Position numbers and translations under genes: made by a program | Shown: in pieces, positions 24,025 through 32,957 of the stretch | Position numbering within the stretch: the first letter of the stretch is position 1 | Layout: the number at the start of each line of letters is the position of its first letter | From: Parvibaculum sp049671045 | GTDB taxonomy: Bacteria > Pseudomonadota > Alphaproteobacteria > Parvibaculales > Parvibaculaceae | Assembly: GCF_049671045.1 (NCBI RefSeq) | Contig: NZ_JBATUH010000056.1 | Location: 1-50,510, forward strand | DNA length: 50,510 nt | Reading direction: 5' to 3' | The notes under the pieces: model-generated | Told to the model about the DNA's origin: nothing | The model's input: the letters and a program-made list of their open reading frames with translations, nothing else | Databases searched by the model: none

Positions 24025-25923
24025 ATGCTCGATAGTCTCAGGAGAGGCGCCAGCGGCTGGCTTGCCAAGATCATGATGGGCCTTCTGGTCGTGAGCTTCG
24101 CCGTCTGGGGAATCGCCGACGTCTTCAGCGGCTACTCGACAGACGAGGTGGCGAAGGTCGGCAAGGAGTCGATCACGCTTCCCCAGTTCGAGCGCGAGCT
24201 CGACAGCCAGATGAAGCAGTTCTCGCAGCGGCTCGGGCAGCCGATCACGCGCGAGCAGGCCAAGCAGTACGGCCTTGTCAGCGCCGCACTCACCCGCCTC
24301 ATCGCGCTTTCCGCTCTCGATAGCGGCGCGCACCGCATGGGACTCGCCGTGGGCGACGAGGCCGTCGCTCAGAACATCGCCTCCGATCCCTCCCTCAAGG
24401 GGCCGTTCGGGAAATTCGATCCGCAGGAATTCCGGCAGGCGCTCGCCCAGGCGGGCGTCAGCGAAAGCGCCTTCATCGCCGACCGGCGGAATTTCATGGT
24501 GCGCCAGCAGATCAACGACGTGATGGGCCTCGGCGTCGGCGTGCCCACCGCGCTGCTCGATGCGTTTTCGACCTATCAGCAGGAAACGCGCGTCGCCTCC
24601 TACATGATCCTGCCGCCGGAGGCCGTGGGCACCATCCCCGAACCCGACGAGAAGACCCTCGCCGCCTACCATCAGAAGGCGGCCATCCACTTCACCGTGC
24701 CGGAGACGCGCGACTTCAGCCTCATGGTGCTGGAGCCGAAGGACCTCATGTCCACGATCGCCATTTCCGACGCCGATCTCCAGAAGACCTATGAGCAGCG
24801 CCGGGCGGAATTCGACGTGCCCGAAAAGCGCATGGTCGAGCAGATCCCGTTTGCCACGGACGATGCGGCGAAGGCCGCGCTCGAGCTGCTGCGCAAGGGA
24901 CGCCCCCTCGACGAGATCCTGCAGGGGCTGGGCCTCGACCAGAGCGATGTTTCGCTGGGCCTCGTCACCCGCGCGCAGATGATCTCGCCGGCCGTGGCCG
25001 ACGCTGCCTTCGCGCTCAAGCTCAACGAATACAGCGAGCCCGTGAAGGGACCGCTCGGCCCCGTCATCCTGCATGTCACGGAAATCCAGCCCGGCAAGGT
25101 CAGCACATATGACGAGGCGAAGGACAAGCTTCGCCAGATGCTCGCAGACGAGCAGGCGCGCTCGGCCATCTACGATGTCCAGAACGGCATTGAGGACGCC
25201 CGCGCGGGCGGCGCCTCGCTGGAGGAAATCGCCGAGAAGAACCATCTCAAGGTGGTGCGGTTCTCGGGCGTCTCCATCAAAGGACTGACGCTCGACGGCA
25301 AGAAGCCCGACGGCCTGCCGGAGTACAAGAACCTCATCGAGACCGTCTTCAAGAGCGAGGCCGGCGACCAGATCCCTCCGGGCGACACGGGCGAAGGCGG
25401 CTATTACTGGCTGCGCGTGGACGATGTGAAGCCGCAGCAGCTCGAGCCCCTCGACAAGGTGCGCGACAAGGTGGTGAAGCTCTGGAAGAGCGAGAAGCGC
25501 AAGGCCGATCTCGAGGTGCTGGCGCAGAAGCTCGTCGAGCGCGGCGACAAGGGCGAGAGCTTCGACAAGATCGCCGACGAACTCGGCCGCACCGTCCTCA
25601 TCTCGCCCGAGATCAAGCGCTATTCGCAGAGCGACACTTTCTCGCGGCTGGCCGTGACGCGCCTCTTCGCGGCGCCAAAGGGCGGCTTTGCCTATGGGCC
25701 GGTCGGCTTCGGCGAAAGCCTCATCATCATGCAGGTGAAGGCGATCAACGATCCGAAGCCCGATTCCAAATCGGCCGAATACAAGAAGCTCCACGACGAC
25801 ATGCTGGATTCGCTCCAGACCGACATGATCACCACGACGGTCGGCGATCTGGAACAGCAGCTCGGCGTGAAGCTCAATCTCGCTCTTCTCCAGCGCGTGA
25901 CGAGCACGGACTACAATCAGTAA
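24025..25923 (+). CDS. ppiD: Peptidyl-prolyl isomerase PpiD-like periplasmic chaperone
   Basis: A 632-residue protein anchored by one N-terminal membrane helix (about 12-33, AKIMMGLLVVSFAVWGIADVF), with the rest periplasmic. A SurA-type N-terminal chaperone region follows (about 36-165), then a parvulin-like domain around 250-360 (MVEQIPFATDDAAKAALELL, LVTRAQMISPAVADAAFAL) and a C-terminal chaperone lobe. PpiD binds proteins emerging from SecYEG. The parvulin catalytic residues are not obvious, so it may act as a chaperone more than an isomerase. The start has GGAAAG 7 nt before the ATG. It precedes trpE by 19 nt, so ppiD and trpE probably share a transcript. Confidence 0.9.
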   Translation: MLDSLRRGASGWLAKIMMGLLVVSFAVWGIADVFSGYSTDEVAKVGKESITLPQFERELDSQMKQFSQRLGQPITREQAKQYGLVSAALTRLIALSALDSGAHRMGLAVGDEAVAQNIASDPSLKGPFGKFDPQEFRQALAQAGVSESAFIADRRNFMVRQQINDVMGLGVGVPTALLDAFSTYQQETRVASYMILPPEAVGTIPEPDEKTLAAYHQKAAIHFTVPETRDFSLMVLEPKDLMSTIAISDADLQKTYEQRRAEFDVPEKRMVEQIPFATDDAAKAALELLRKGRPLDEILQGLGLDQSDVSLGLVTRAQMISPAVADAAFALKLNEYSEPVKGPLGPVILHVTEIQPGKVSTYDEAKDKLRQMLADEQARSAIYDVQNGIEDARAGGASLEEIAEKNHLKVVRFSGVSIKGLTLDGKKPDGLPEYKNLIETVFKSEAGDQIPPGDTGEGGYYWLRVDDVKPQQLEPLDKVRDKVVKLWKSEKRKADLEVLAQKLVERGDKGESFDKIADELGRTVLISPEIKRYSQSDTFSRLAVTRLFAAPKGGFAYGPVGFGESLIIMQVKAINDPKPDSKSAEYKKLHDDMLDSLQTDMITTTVGDLEQQLGVKLNLALLQRVTSTDYNQ

Positions 25924-25942
25924 CCCTCGGCACGAGTTCACG

Positions 25943-27454
25943 ATGATTCAACCCGGCTTTTCGGATTTCGAGCGCGTCTACAATTCCGGCACGGCGCAGG
26001 TCGTGTGGACGCGGCTCGTGGCCGACCTCGAAACGCCGGTTTCGGCGATGCTCAAGATCGCCGACGGGAAGCCCAACAGCTTCCTTCTCGAATCCGTCGA
26101 GGGCGGAGACACGCGCGGGCGCTATTCGATCATCGGCCTGAAGCCGGACGTCATCTGGCGCACCAATGGCGACAAGGCCGAGATCAACCGGCAGGCGCGC
26201 TTCGACATGGAAGCCTTCGAGCCCTGCGCGGGCGGCGCGCTCGCCTCGCTCCGCGCGCTCATCGAGGCGTCTCGGATCGCGCTTCCCGAGGAGCTGCCGC
26301 CGATGGCGGCCGGCGTCTTCGGCTATATGGGCTATGACATGGTGCGGCTGATGGAGCATTTGCCCAACCAGCCCAAGGATGTGCTCGGCCTGCCCGACGG
26401 GCTCTTCGTGCGTCCGACCATCATCGCCGTCTTCGACTCGGTGAAGGACGAAGTCACCATCGTGACGCCCGTGCGGCCCGAGCCCGGCATCAGCGCGCGC
26501 GCCGCCTATGCGCGCGCGGGCGAAAGGCTCACCGACGTCGTCAACGATTTCGGCCGCTCCCTGCCCCATGCCGATCAGATCGAGAACGTGCCCGACATGC
26601 CGGAGCCCGTATCGAACACGCCGCGCGACGTCTATTTCGACATGGTGCGCAAGGCGAAGGACTACATCGCGGCGGGAGACATATTCCAGGTCGTCCTTTC
26701 CCAGCGCTTCGAGGCGCCCTTCACCCTGCCCCCCTTCGCGCTCTATCGCGCGCTGAGGCGGATCAACCCGTCGCCCTATCTCTATTTCCTCAATTTCGAG
26801 AAATTCTCCATCGTCGGCTCGAGCCCGGAAATCCTCGTCCGCGTACGGAACGGAAGGGTGACGATCCGCCCCATCGCGGGCACGCGCCACCGCGGCAAGA
26901 GCACGGCGGAGGATGTCGCCATCGGCGAGGAGCTTCTTTCCGATCCGAAGGAGCGCGCCGAGCATCTGATGCTGCTCGATCTCGGCCGCAACGATGTTGG
27001 CCGCGTCTCCAGGATCGGCAGCGTCGAGGTGACGGAGAAGTTCGCGCTGCAGCTCACCTCGCATCTCATCCACATCGTCTCGAATGTGGAAGGCGATCTC
27101 GATCCCCATTACGACGCCATAGCGGCGCTCATCGCCGGCTTCCCGGCGGGCACCGTTTCCGGCGCGCCCAAGGTGCGCGCCATGGAGATCATCGACGAGC
27201 TGGAACTCGAAAAGCGCGGCACCTATGCCGGATGCGTCGGCTATTTCTCCGCCGCAGGCGACATGGACACCTGCATCGTGCTTCGCACCGCCTTGGTGAA
27301 GGACGGCAGGATGTATGTGCAGGCGGGAGGCGGTGTCGTCGCCGACTCGACGCCCGAGGGCGAAAATCAGGAAAGCATCAACAAGGCGAAGGCGCTCTTC
27401 CGCGCGGCCGAGGAGGCCGTTCGCTACGCCTCCCGGAGCGGGCGGCGGCAATAA
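25943..27454 (+). CDS. trpE: Anthranilate synthase component I
   Basis: A 503-residue chorismate-using enzyme making anthranilate with TrpG. The tryptophan feedback site is represented by FLLESVEGGDTRGRYSIIG. Catalytic blocks: YIAAGDIFQVVLSQRFEAPF, GTRHRGKSTAED, HLMLLDLGRNDVGRVS, FPAGTVSGAPKVRAMEII and VQAGGGVVADSTPEGE. Separate trpE and trpG genes contrast with the fused trpEG of rhizobia. Only 19 nt separate it from ppiD, with no room for a leader-peptide attenuator. Its partner trpG lies beyond an inverted gene. Confidence 0.97.
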   Translation: MIQPGFSDFERVYNSGTAQVVWTRLVADLETPVSAMLKIADGKPNSFLLESVEGGDTRGRYSIIGLKPDVIWRTNGDKAEINRQARFDMEAFEPCAGGALASLRALIEASRIALPEELPPMAAGVFGYMGYDMVRLMEHLPNQPKDVLGLPDGLFVRPTIIAVFDSVKDEVTIVTPVRPEPGISARAAYARAGERLTDVVNDFGRSLPHADQIENVPDMPEPVSNTPRDVYFDMVRKAKDYIAAGDIFQVVLSQRFEAPFTLPPFALYRALRRINPSPYLYFLNFEKFSIVGSSPEILVRVRNGRVTIRPIAGTRHRGKSTAEDVAIGEELLSDPKERAEHLMLLDLGRNDVGRVSRIGSVEVTEKFALQLTSHLIHIVSNVEGDLDPHYDAIAALIAGFPAGTVSGAPKVRAMEIIDELELEKRGTYAGCVGYFSAAGDMDTCIVLRTALVKDGRMYVQAGGGVVADSTPEGENQESINKAKALFRAAEEAVRYASRSGRRQ

Positions 27455-27467
27455 GCCCCGCGCGTCC

Positions 27468-28499
27468 TCAGCTTGCTTCGTGGCGGCGCAGGATCGCCGT
27501 CAGCGGCACGATGCTTATGCCTCTCGCCTCCGCTTCCGGAATCCATTTTTCGAGAATTTGCAGCGTCTCGGGATGAGGATGGCCGATCGCGATGGCGAAG
27601 CCGCGCTCGCGCGCCATCTTTTCGAGCTTGCCGAGTTCGGCGGTGACCTCCGCCCCTTCCTCGTCGTGATCGAGAAAGATATTGCGCGTCAATGCGGGGA
27701 CGCCCGCCGCGCGGGCAGCGTTACCAGCCTCCGAACTGCCGATGGTGCGTGAATCGAGAAACATGAGGCCGCGCGGCTTCAACTCCTCCATGACGATGCG
27801 CATCCCCTCGGCATTGGCCGTGAACCGGCTTCCCATGTGGTTGTTGATGCCAACATAGCCCTCGAACTGCGCAAGGTTCCATTCGAGATTGGCGCGGATC
27901 TCGTCTGGCGACTGGGCGCGCCGCAGCGCGTGGGGGCCGGGATCGGCGGAGCCTACGGGCTCCATCGGAACATGGACGAGAATTTCATGGCCCTTGTCGC
28001 GCGCCGCCCTGACAAGCTCCGCGACATTCGGCGCATAAGGCAGGAAAGCGAAGGTGACGGTCGCCGGGAGCTTCATCGCCCGCTCGGTGCCCTTGCGGTT
28101 CGGCCCCATATCGTCGAGCACGATGGCGACCATGGGCTCGCGCGGCGCCGTTTCGGGGATCGCGGCGAAGCGTCTCCAGGCCGGAAGGCCGCCTTCCCTG
28201 AGCGCCGGCTTTTCGGCTTTCGGCGCCTCGGGCGCGGCCGCCAGTTCGGGCGCCTTCGTCTCCGCGGGTTCAGTGACATGGGGCGGCTCTGCCGGCTCCG
28301 GTGTCAGCGGCGCAGATGCCTGTTCGCTGGCGCTGGGCACCAGCGGCCCCGCCGGCGCCTCGGGCTTTCTCTCGCCAATCCAGTAGCTCGCAAGTGCCAG
28401 ACCGAGGGCGAGCGACACCGCGCCCAGCAGGAGGTCGCGGCGAAATTGCGGTTTCGCCGCCAGGGCCTTGAAGTAGCTGACAAAATCGAACTGCCGCAT
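27468..28499 (-). CDS. Divergent polysaccharide deacetylase (YibQ/DUF610-like)
   Basis: A 343-residue protein with an N-terminal membrane anchor (about 22-41, LLLGAVSLALGLALASYW), a Pro/Ala/Glu-rich linker (45-110), and a periplasmic divergent deacetylase domain from about 118 (MVAIVLDDMGPNRKG, ILVHVPMEP, INNHMGSRFT, LDSRTIGSSEAG, IAIGHPHPETL). The family, typified by E. coli YibQ, retains His and Asp residues of polysaccharide deacetylases but its substrate is unknown; peptidoglycan is a fair guess. It is often next to ctpA/envC, whereas here it is inverted between trpE (13-nt tail gap) and trpG, splitting the trp genes. The ATG at 28499 precedes the anchor; an upstream extension is unlikely. 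Confidence 0.87.
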   Translation of the reverse strand: MRQFDFVSYFKALAAKPQFRRDLLLGAVSLALGLALASYWIGERKPEAPAGPLVPSASEQASAPLTPEPAEPPHVTEPAETKAPELAAAPEAPKAEKPALREGGLPAWRRFAAIPETAPREPMVAIVLDDMGPNRKGTERAMKLPATVTFAFLPYAPNVAELVRAARDKGHEILVHVPMEPVGSADPGPHALRRAQSPDEIRANLEWNLAQFEGYVGINNHMGSRFTANAEGMRIVMEELKPRGLMFLDSRTIGSSEAGNAARAAGVPALTRNIFLDHDEEGAEVTAELGKLEKMARERGFAIAIGHPHPETLQILEKWIPEAEARGISIVPLTAILRRHEAS

Positions 28500-28594
28500 G
28501 AAATTCCACGACTCACTGAACACGGATTGCCGACGCGGCGCGATACGAGCATGCCGGAACCCGAAAGGCAAAGCCGCGCAAGGGCTTCCAATTC

Positions 28595-28624
28595 TTGCCC
28601 CGGCCCCGTTCCCAAGCCTATAAG
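28595..28624 (+). promoter_or_regulatory. Probable promoter of trpGDC
   Basis: TTGCCC (28595-28600), an 18-nt spacer and TATAAG (28619-28624) make a good housekeeping promoter 46 nt before the trpG ATG. Transcription from it would start near 28631, which argues against the in-frame ATG at 28631 as translation start. No Trp-rich leader peptide fits in this leader. Confidence 0.5.
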
Positions 28625-28669
28625 GTGCTCATGAAGGCGGGCCCGGACCCGCCGACCAAAGGCCGAACC

Positions 28670-29263
28670 ATGCTGCTTCTGATCGATAATTATGACAGCT
28701 TCACCTACAACCTCGTTCATTTTTTGGGCGAGCTTGGGGCGGATGCCGAGGTGCATCGCAACGACAAGCTGTCGGTCGGACAGGCCATGTCCAAGCGCCC
28801 GGAGGCCATCGTCATTTCGCCCGGCCCCTGCGACCCGGACAAGGCGGGCATCTGCCTCGATCTCATCAAGGCGGCGGCGGATGCGCGCGTGCCCCTTCTC
28901 GGCGTCTGTCTCGGCCATCAGGCTATCGGCCAGGCCTTTGGCGGGCGCATCATCCGCGCGCCGGAGCTGATGCATGGCAAGGTCGACGCGGTGCTGCACA
29001 CGGGCAAGGGCGTCTTCAGGCATCTGCCGAGCCCGCTGCAGGCGACGCGCTATCACTCGCTGACCATCGACCCCGAAACCTTCCCCTCCGTGCTCGAGAT
29101 CACGGCGCATTCGCCGGACGGCACGATCATGGGGCTGCAGCACCGGGAACTGCCCATTCACGGCGTTCAGTTCCATCCGGAGAGCATCGCCACCGAGCAT
29201 GGCCACGACCTGCTGCGAAACTTCCTCGAAATCGCGGGCGTGAAAACGCATGCGGTTGTGTGA
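28670..29263 (+). CDS. trpG: Anthranilate synthase component II (glutamine amidotransferase)
   Basis: A 197-residue class I glutaminase giving ammonia to TrpE; it may also serve aminodeoxychorismate synthase, as in other bacteria with one such gene. The triad is Cys80 (LLGVCLGHQAIG), His169 and Glu171 (GVQFHPES). The N-terminal LIDNYDSFTYNLVHFLGE and VISPGPCDPDKAG are typical. AAAGG precedes the ATG by 7 nt. The gene starts the trpGDC group, 15 nt before trpD. Confidence 0.96.
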   Translation: MLLLIDNYDSFTYNLVHFLGELGADAEVHRNDKLSVGQAMSKRPEAIVISPGPCDPDKAGICLDLIKAAADARVPLLGVCLGHQAIGQAFGGRIIRAPELMHGKVDAVLHTGKGVFRHLPSPLQATRYHSLTIDPETFPSVLEITAHSPDGTIMGLQHRELPIHGVQFHPESIATEHGHDLLRNFLEIAGVKTHAVV

Positions 29264-29278
29264 GGTGATCGAGGACCC

Positions 29279-30319
29279 ATGCCGGACTTCAAGACACTGA
29301 TCGCCAAGGTCGCGGACGGCCTCCCGCTCTCCGCTGCCGATGCTGAAAGCGCTTTCGAGGCCATCATGTCGGGCGCGGCGACGCCCGCGCAGATGGGCGC
29401 GTTTCTGATGGCGCTGCGCGTTCGCGGCGAGAGCGTCGACGAATTGACGGCGGGCGCCCAGATCATGCGGGCGAAGGCGCTGCGGGTGACCGCCCCCGCC
29501 AACGCCATCGACATTGTCGGCACGGGCGGCGACGGCGCGCAGACCTACAATATTTCGACCGCGACTTCGCTCGTCGTCGCCGCGTTGGGCGTACCCGTGG
29601 CAAAGCACGGCAACCGCGCGGCATCATCGAGGTCGGGCACGGCAGACGCGCTCACAGCGCTCGGCGTCAAGCTCGACATTTCGCCCGAAGAAATCAGCCG
29701 CTGCATCGCTGAAGCCGGGATCGGCTTCATGTTCGCGCCCGCGCACCACTCGGCGATGAAGCATGTGGCGCCGGTTCGCACGGAACTCGGCACACGGACG
29801 ATCTTCAACCTGCTCGGGCCGCTTTCAAATCCTGCGGGCGTCAAGCGGCATGTGATCGGCGTTTATGCGGCGCGCTGGGTCGAGCCCTTCGCGGAGACGC
29901 TGCGAAACCTCGGTTCGGAGCGCGCGCTGGTCGTTCACGGAGACGGGCTCGACGAGTTCACGACGGCGGGCACGTCCTATGTCGCGGAACTCAAGGGCGG
30001 CAGGATCCGCACATTCGAGACGACGCCGGAGGAAGTGGGCCTCGCGCAGGCGACGCTCGCCGAACTGCGCGGCGGAGAGCCGGCGGAGAATGCGGAGGCG
30101 ATCAGGCAACTGCTCGACGGAACGAAGGGCCCCTATCGGGACATCGTTCTTCTGAATGCCGCTGCGGGGCTCGTCGTGGCGGGAAAAGCGGAAACACTGA
30201 AAGAAGGCGTGGGCCTCGCGGCCGGGGCCATTGATAGCGGCGCTGCGAAGAAGGTTCTTCGGCGGCTCGTCGCCGTTTCCAATGGCCAGCTTTCGGGCGT
30301 AGAGGCGGCGCATGACTGA
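29279..30319 (+). CDS. trpD: Anthranilate phosphoribosyltransferase
   Basis: A 346-residue enzyme joining anthranilate to PRPP. The PRPP-binding VGTGGDGAQTYNISTATS and KHGNRAASSRSGTADALTALG are intact, followed by FAPAHHSAMKHVAPVRTELG and IFNLLGPLSNPAG. GAGG lies 5 nt before the ATG. Its end overlaps the trpC start by 8 nt, a sign of translational coupling. Length and motifs are normal. Confidence 0.97.
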   Translation: MPDFKTLIAKVADGLPLSAADAESAFEAIMSGAATPAQMGAFLMALRVRGESVDELTAGAQIMRAKALRVTAPANAIDIVGTGGDGAQTYNISTATSLVVAALGVPVAKHGNRAASSRSGTADALTALGVKLDISPEEISRCIAEAGIGFMFAPAHHSAMKHVAPVRTELGTRTIFNLLGPLSNPAGVKRHVIGVYAARWVEPFAETLRNLGSERALVVHGDGLDEFTTAGTSYVAELKGGRIRTFETTPEEVGLAQATLAELRGGEPAENAEAIRQLLDGTKGPYRDIVLLNAAAGLVVAGKAETLKEGVGLAAGAIDSGAAKKVLRRLVAVSNGQLSGVEAAHD

Positions 30320-31100
30320 CATTCTCGACAGAATCCGGAGCTACAAGCTCGAGGAGATCGCGGCGGCGAAGCAGGCCGTCGCCTTCAGCGATGTGGAGCG
30401 CGAAGCGCGCGCGGCGCCCGCCGTGCGCGGATTTGCGGCCGCGCTCTCGCGCAGGGTCGAGGCGAAGCAATATGCGCTGATCGCCGAGATCAAGAAGGCG
30501 AGCCCCTCCAAGGGCCTCATCCGCGCCGATTTCGATCCGGCGGCTCTCGCGCGCGCCTATGAGCGCGGCGGCGCCGCCTGCCTCTCCGTTCTCACCGACA
30601 CGCCTTCCTTTCAGGGCAGCGCCGACTATTTGCGGCAGGCGCGCGCGGCGGTTTCGCTTCCCGTCATCCGCAAGGATTTCATGTACGACCCCTATCAGGT
30701 CGCCGAAGCCCGCGCGATGGGCGCCGATTGCATCCTCATCATCATGGCCTCGGTTTCGGACGCGCAGGCGCGCGAGCTTGAAGCCGCCGCTTTCGACTGG
30801 GGAATGGATGCGGTCATCGAAGTGCATGACGAAAGCGAGCTTGAGCGCGCGCTGACGCTGAAGAGCCCGCTCATCGGCATCAACAACCGCAATCTCAAGA
30901 CCTTCGAGACGACGCTGGCAACGACCGAACGGCTCGCGCCCCTCGTGCCGAAGGAACGGCTCGTCATCGGCGAGAGCGGCATCTTCACGCCTGCCGATCT
31001 CGCGCGCCTGGCGAAGTCCGGCGTGCTTGCCTTCCTCGTCGGCGAAAGCCTGATGCGGCAGCAGGACGTCGAAGCGGCGACACGCGCGCTTCTTTCCTGA
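30312..31100 (+). CDS. trpC: Indole-3-glycerol-phosphate synthase
   Basis: A 262-residue (beta/alpha)8 enzyme closing the indole ring. Visible motifs: LIAEIKKASPSKGLI (catalytic Lys), LTDTPSFQGS, VIRKDFMYDPYQVAEARAMG (catalytic Lys), INNRNLKTFE and VIGESGI for phosphate binding. It is monofunctional, without the TrpF domain found fused in enterobacteria. It overlaps trpD by 8 nt and ends 157 nt before moaC. trpF, trpB and trpA are not in the window. Confidence 0.97.
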   Translation: MTDILDRIRSYKLEEIAAAKQAVAFSDVEREARAAPAVRGFAAALSRRVEAKQYALIAEIKKASPSKGLIRADFDPAALARAYERGGAACLSVLTDTPSFQGSADYLRQARAAVSLPVIRKDFMYDPYQVAEARAMGADCILIIMASVSDAQARELEAAAFDWGMDAVIEVHDESELERALTLKSPLIGINNRNLKTFETTLATTERLAPLVPKERLVIGESGIFTPADLARLAKSGVLAFLVGESLMRQQDVEAATRALLS

Positions 31101-31257
31101 TCCTTGCGGGGCGCGCTCTGCCCTGCCCCCAACGATGCAATGCAGCTTCGCCGCCTCACACGGCCGGGTGGACGGCGGATATGAATGTGCTGCATGCTTC
31201 CATGGTCGGCATACCCGCAAGCCGGTCGTCATGCGGAATGAATTGAGGCAGGGCCCC

Positions 31258-31740
31258 TTGGCGAAAAAGACACTCACCCATCTCGACGAGCGCGGCGCCG
31301 CCAGCATGGTGGACGTATCCGCGAAGCCCGTGACGGCGCGGGAGGCGACGGCGAAGGGCCGCGTTGTCATGGACGCCGAAACGCTGAAGCTCGTCACCGG
31401 CGGCGGCCTTGCCAAGGGAAACGCGCTTGAGGTCGCGCGCCTCGCGGGCATCATGGCCGCGAAGAAGACCGCCGATCTCATTCCGCTTTGCCATCCGCTC
31501 GCGATCTCGAAAGTGTCGGTGGAGCTGACGCCAGACACGAAGGCAGGCTGCATCGACATCGAGGCGACGGTGAAAGTGGCGGGGCAAACCGGCGTCGAGA
31601 TGGAGGCGCTGACGGCCGTGAGCGTCGCCTGCCTCACGCTCTACGATATGGCGAAGGCGGTCGATCGCTCGATGCGGATCACCGACATTCGCCTCACGCA
31701 CAAGTCCGGCGGAAAATCCGGCACCTATGAGGCGAAGTGA
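31258..31740 (+). CDS. moaC: Cyclic pyranopterin monophosphate synthase
   Basis: A 160-residue molybdenum-cofactor enzyme that, after MoaA, forms cyclic pyranopterin monophosphate. Family landmarks: LTHLDERGAASMVDVSAKP at the start, Lys53 (AKGNALEVARLAGI), His79 (PLCHPL), Asp130 and Lys133 (LYDMAKAVDRSM); these correspond to E. coli Lys51, His77, Asp128 and Lys131. I chose a TTG start at 31258 with TGAGG 10 nt upstream, which gives the family length and numbering; an ATG at 31231 would add nine unrelated residues and has no ribosome site. moeA follows at once. Confidence 0.94.
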   Translation: MAKKTLTHLDERGAASMVDVSAKPVTAREATAKGRVVMDAETLKLVTGGGLAKGNALEVARLAGIMAAKKTADLIPLCHPLAISKVSVELTPDTKAGCIDIEATVKVAGQTGVEMEALTAVSVACLTLYDMAKAVDRSMRITDIRLTHKSGGKSGTYEAK

Positions 31741-31742
31741 CG

Positions 31743-32957
31743 ATGACGCGAGAGCCGCTCATTCCGGTCGCGGAGGCGCGTGGGCGCATTCTCGCGGCCA
31801 TTGAGCCGACCGCATCCGAACGGGTCGCGCTTGCCGAGGCGCATGGCCGCATTCTCGCCGAGGATGTCGTCGCGCTGCGCACGCAGCCGCCCGCCGATCT
31901 CTCGGCCATGGATGGCTATGCGGTTCGCGCCGAGGACGTGGCGAGCGTGCCCGCACGGCTCCGCGTCATTGGTGAAGCCCCTGCGGGACGCGCCTTTGGC
32001 GGCGCGTTGGGCAGCGGCGAGGCCGTGCGGATTTTCACCGGCGCGCCGCTCCCCGAAGGCGCCGACACTATCGTCATTCAGGAAAACACGGAGCGATATG
32101 GCGATTTCGTCATCATCCGACAGGGCGCGGCGGCGGGTCGCCATGTGAGGCGCGCGGGCCTCGACTTCACGGAAGGCACGACATGCCTCGCCCGCGGCCG
32201 CAGGCTCTCGCCCGCCGATATTGCGCTTGCAGCCGCCATGAACGTGCCCGGCGTCAGCGTCCACCGCGCGCCCCGCATCGCCTTCTTCTCGACGGGCGAC
32301 GAGCTTGTGCGCCCGGGCGATCCCATCGGTCCCGGTCAGATCGTTTCGGCCAATAATGACGGGCTTGCCGCGCTCATCGCAGAAGCGGGCGGCGTCCCTC
32401 TCGATCTCGGCATCGTGCCCGACCGGCGCGACGCCATCCGCATCGCGGCTCATCGCGCCGCCGAGGCTGACATGCTGGTGACGCTTGGCGGCGCATCCGT
32501 CGGCGAGCACGATCTCGTGCAGGCGGCGCTCGCGGAGGACGGGCTCGCCATCGACTTCTGGCGCATCGCCATGCGCCCCGGCAAGCCGCTGATGTTCGGC
32601 CGCTACCGCGACCTTCCGATGCTCGGCCTGCCGGGCAACCCGGTTTCCGCGCTGGTCTGCGCGCTCATCTTTCTCGTGCCAGCCATCACGAAGCTCGGGG
32701 GCGGCGGCGACACCTCACCTCGCACCACGCTTGCGCGGCTCGGCCCCGGACTCTCCGAAAACGATCAGCGTGAAGACTATCTGCGAGCGCGGCTTGAGAC
32801 TCAGCCCGACGAGCTGCCCCTCGCCACGCCTTTCGAGACGCAGGACAGCTCCATGCTTTCGGTGCTCTCGGCGGCCGATTGCCTCGTCATCCGGCCGCCT
32901 CACGCGCCGGCGGCCGAGGCGGGCGAGATCGTGCGGGTGATGCCGCTGCGGGGCTAG
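31743..32957 (+). CDS. moeA: Molybdopterin molybdenumtransferase
   Basis: A 404-residue enzyme inserting molybdate into adenylated molybdopterin. Blocks seen: DLSAMDGYAVRAEDV, IFTGAPLPEGADTIVIQEN, FFSTGDELVRPG, LVTLGGASVGEHDLV and MLGLPGNPVSALVCALIF, then the C-terminal beta-barrel domain. The ATG at 31743 has GAGG 10 nt before it; a GTG at 31737 overlapping the moaC stop is an alternative. The moaC-moeA pair is standard in this neighbourhood. Its TAG stop is interleaved with that of the convergent SDR gene: both use the same CTAG. Confidence 0.96.
   Translation: MTREPLIPVAEARGRILAAIEPTASERVALAEAHGRILAEDVVALRTQPPADLSAMDGYAVRAEDVASVPARLRVIGEAPAGRAFGGALGSGEAVRIFTGAPLPEGADTIVIQENTERYGDFVIIRQGAAAGRHVRRAGLDFTEGTTCLARGRRLSPADIALAAAMNVPGVSVHRAPRIAFFSTGDELVRPGDPIGPGQIVSANNDGLAALIAEAGGVPLDLGIVPDRRDAIRIAAHRAAEADMLVTLGGASVGEHDLVQAALAEDGLAIDFWRIAMRPGKPLMFGRYRDLPMLGLPGNPVSALVCALIFLVPAITKLGGGGDTSPRTTLARLGPGLSENDQREDYLRARLETQPDELPLATPFETQDSSMLSVLSAADCLVIRPPHAPAAEAGEIVRVMPLRG

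Noticed and set aside
24007..27451. Long minus-strand open frames opposite ppiD and trpE
   Set aside because: Antisense shadows of genes with clear families; no ribosome sites or recognisable motifs.
28500..28669. A trp attenuator with a Trp-rich leader peptide before trpG (or trpE)
   Set aside because: No short frame with clustered Trp codons, and the promoter-to-start distance is only about 40 nt; trpE has just 19 nt upstream.
31101..31257. A molybdenum-cofactor riboswitch or promoter before moaC
   Set aside because: Only a distant 7-bp ATGCAGC/GCTGCAT pairing was seen; nothing matches a known aptamer or a good promoter.
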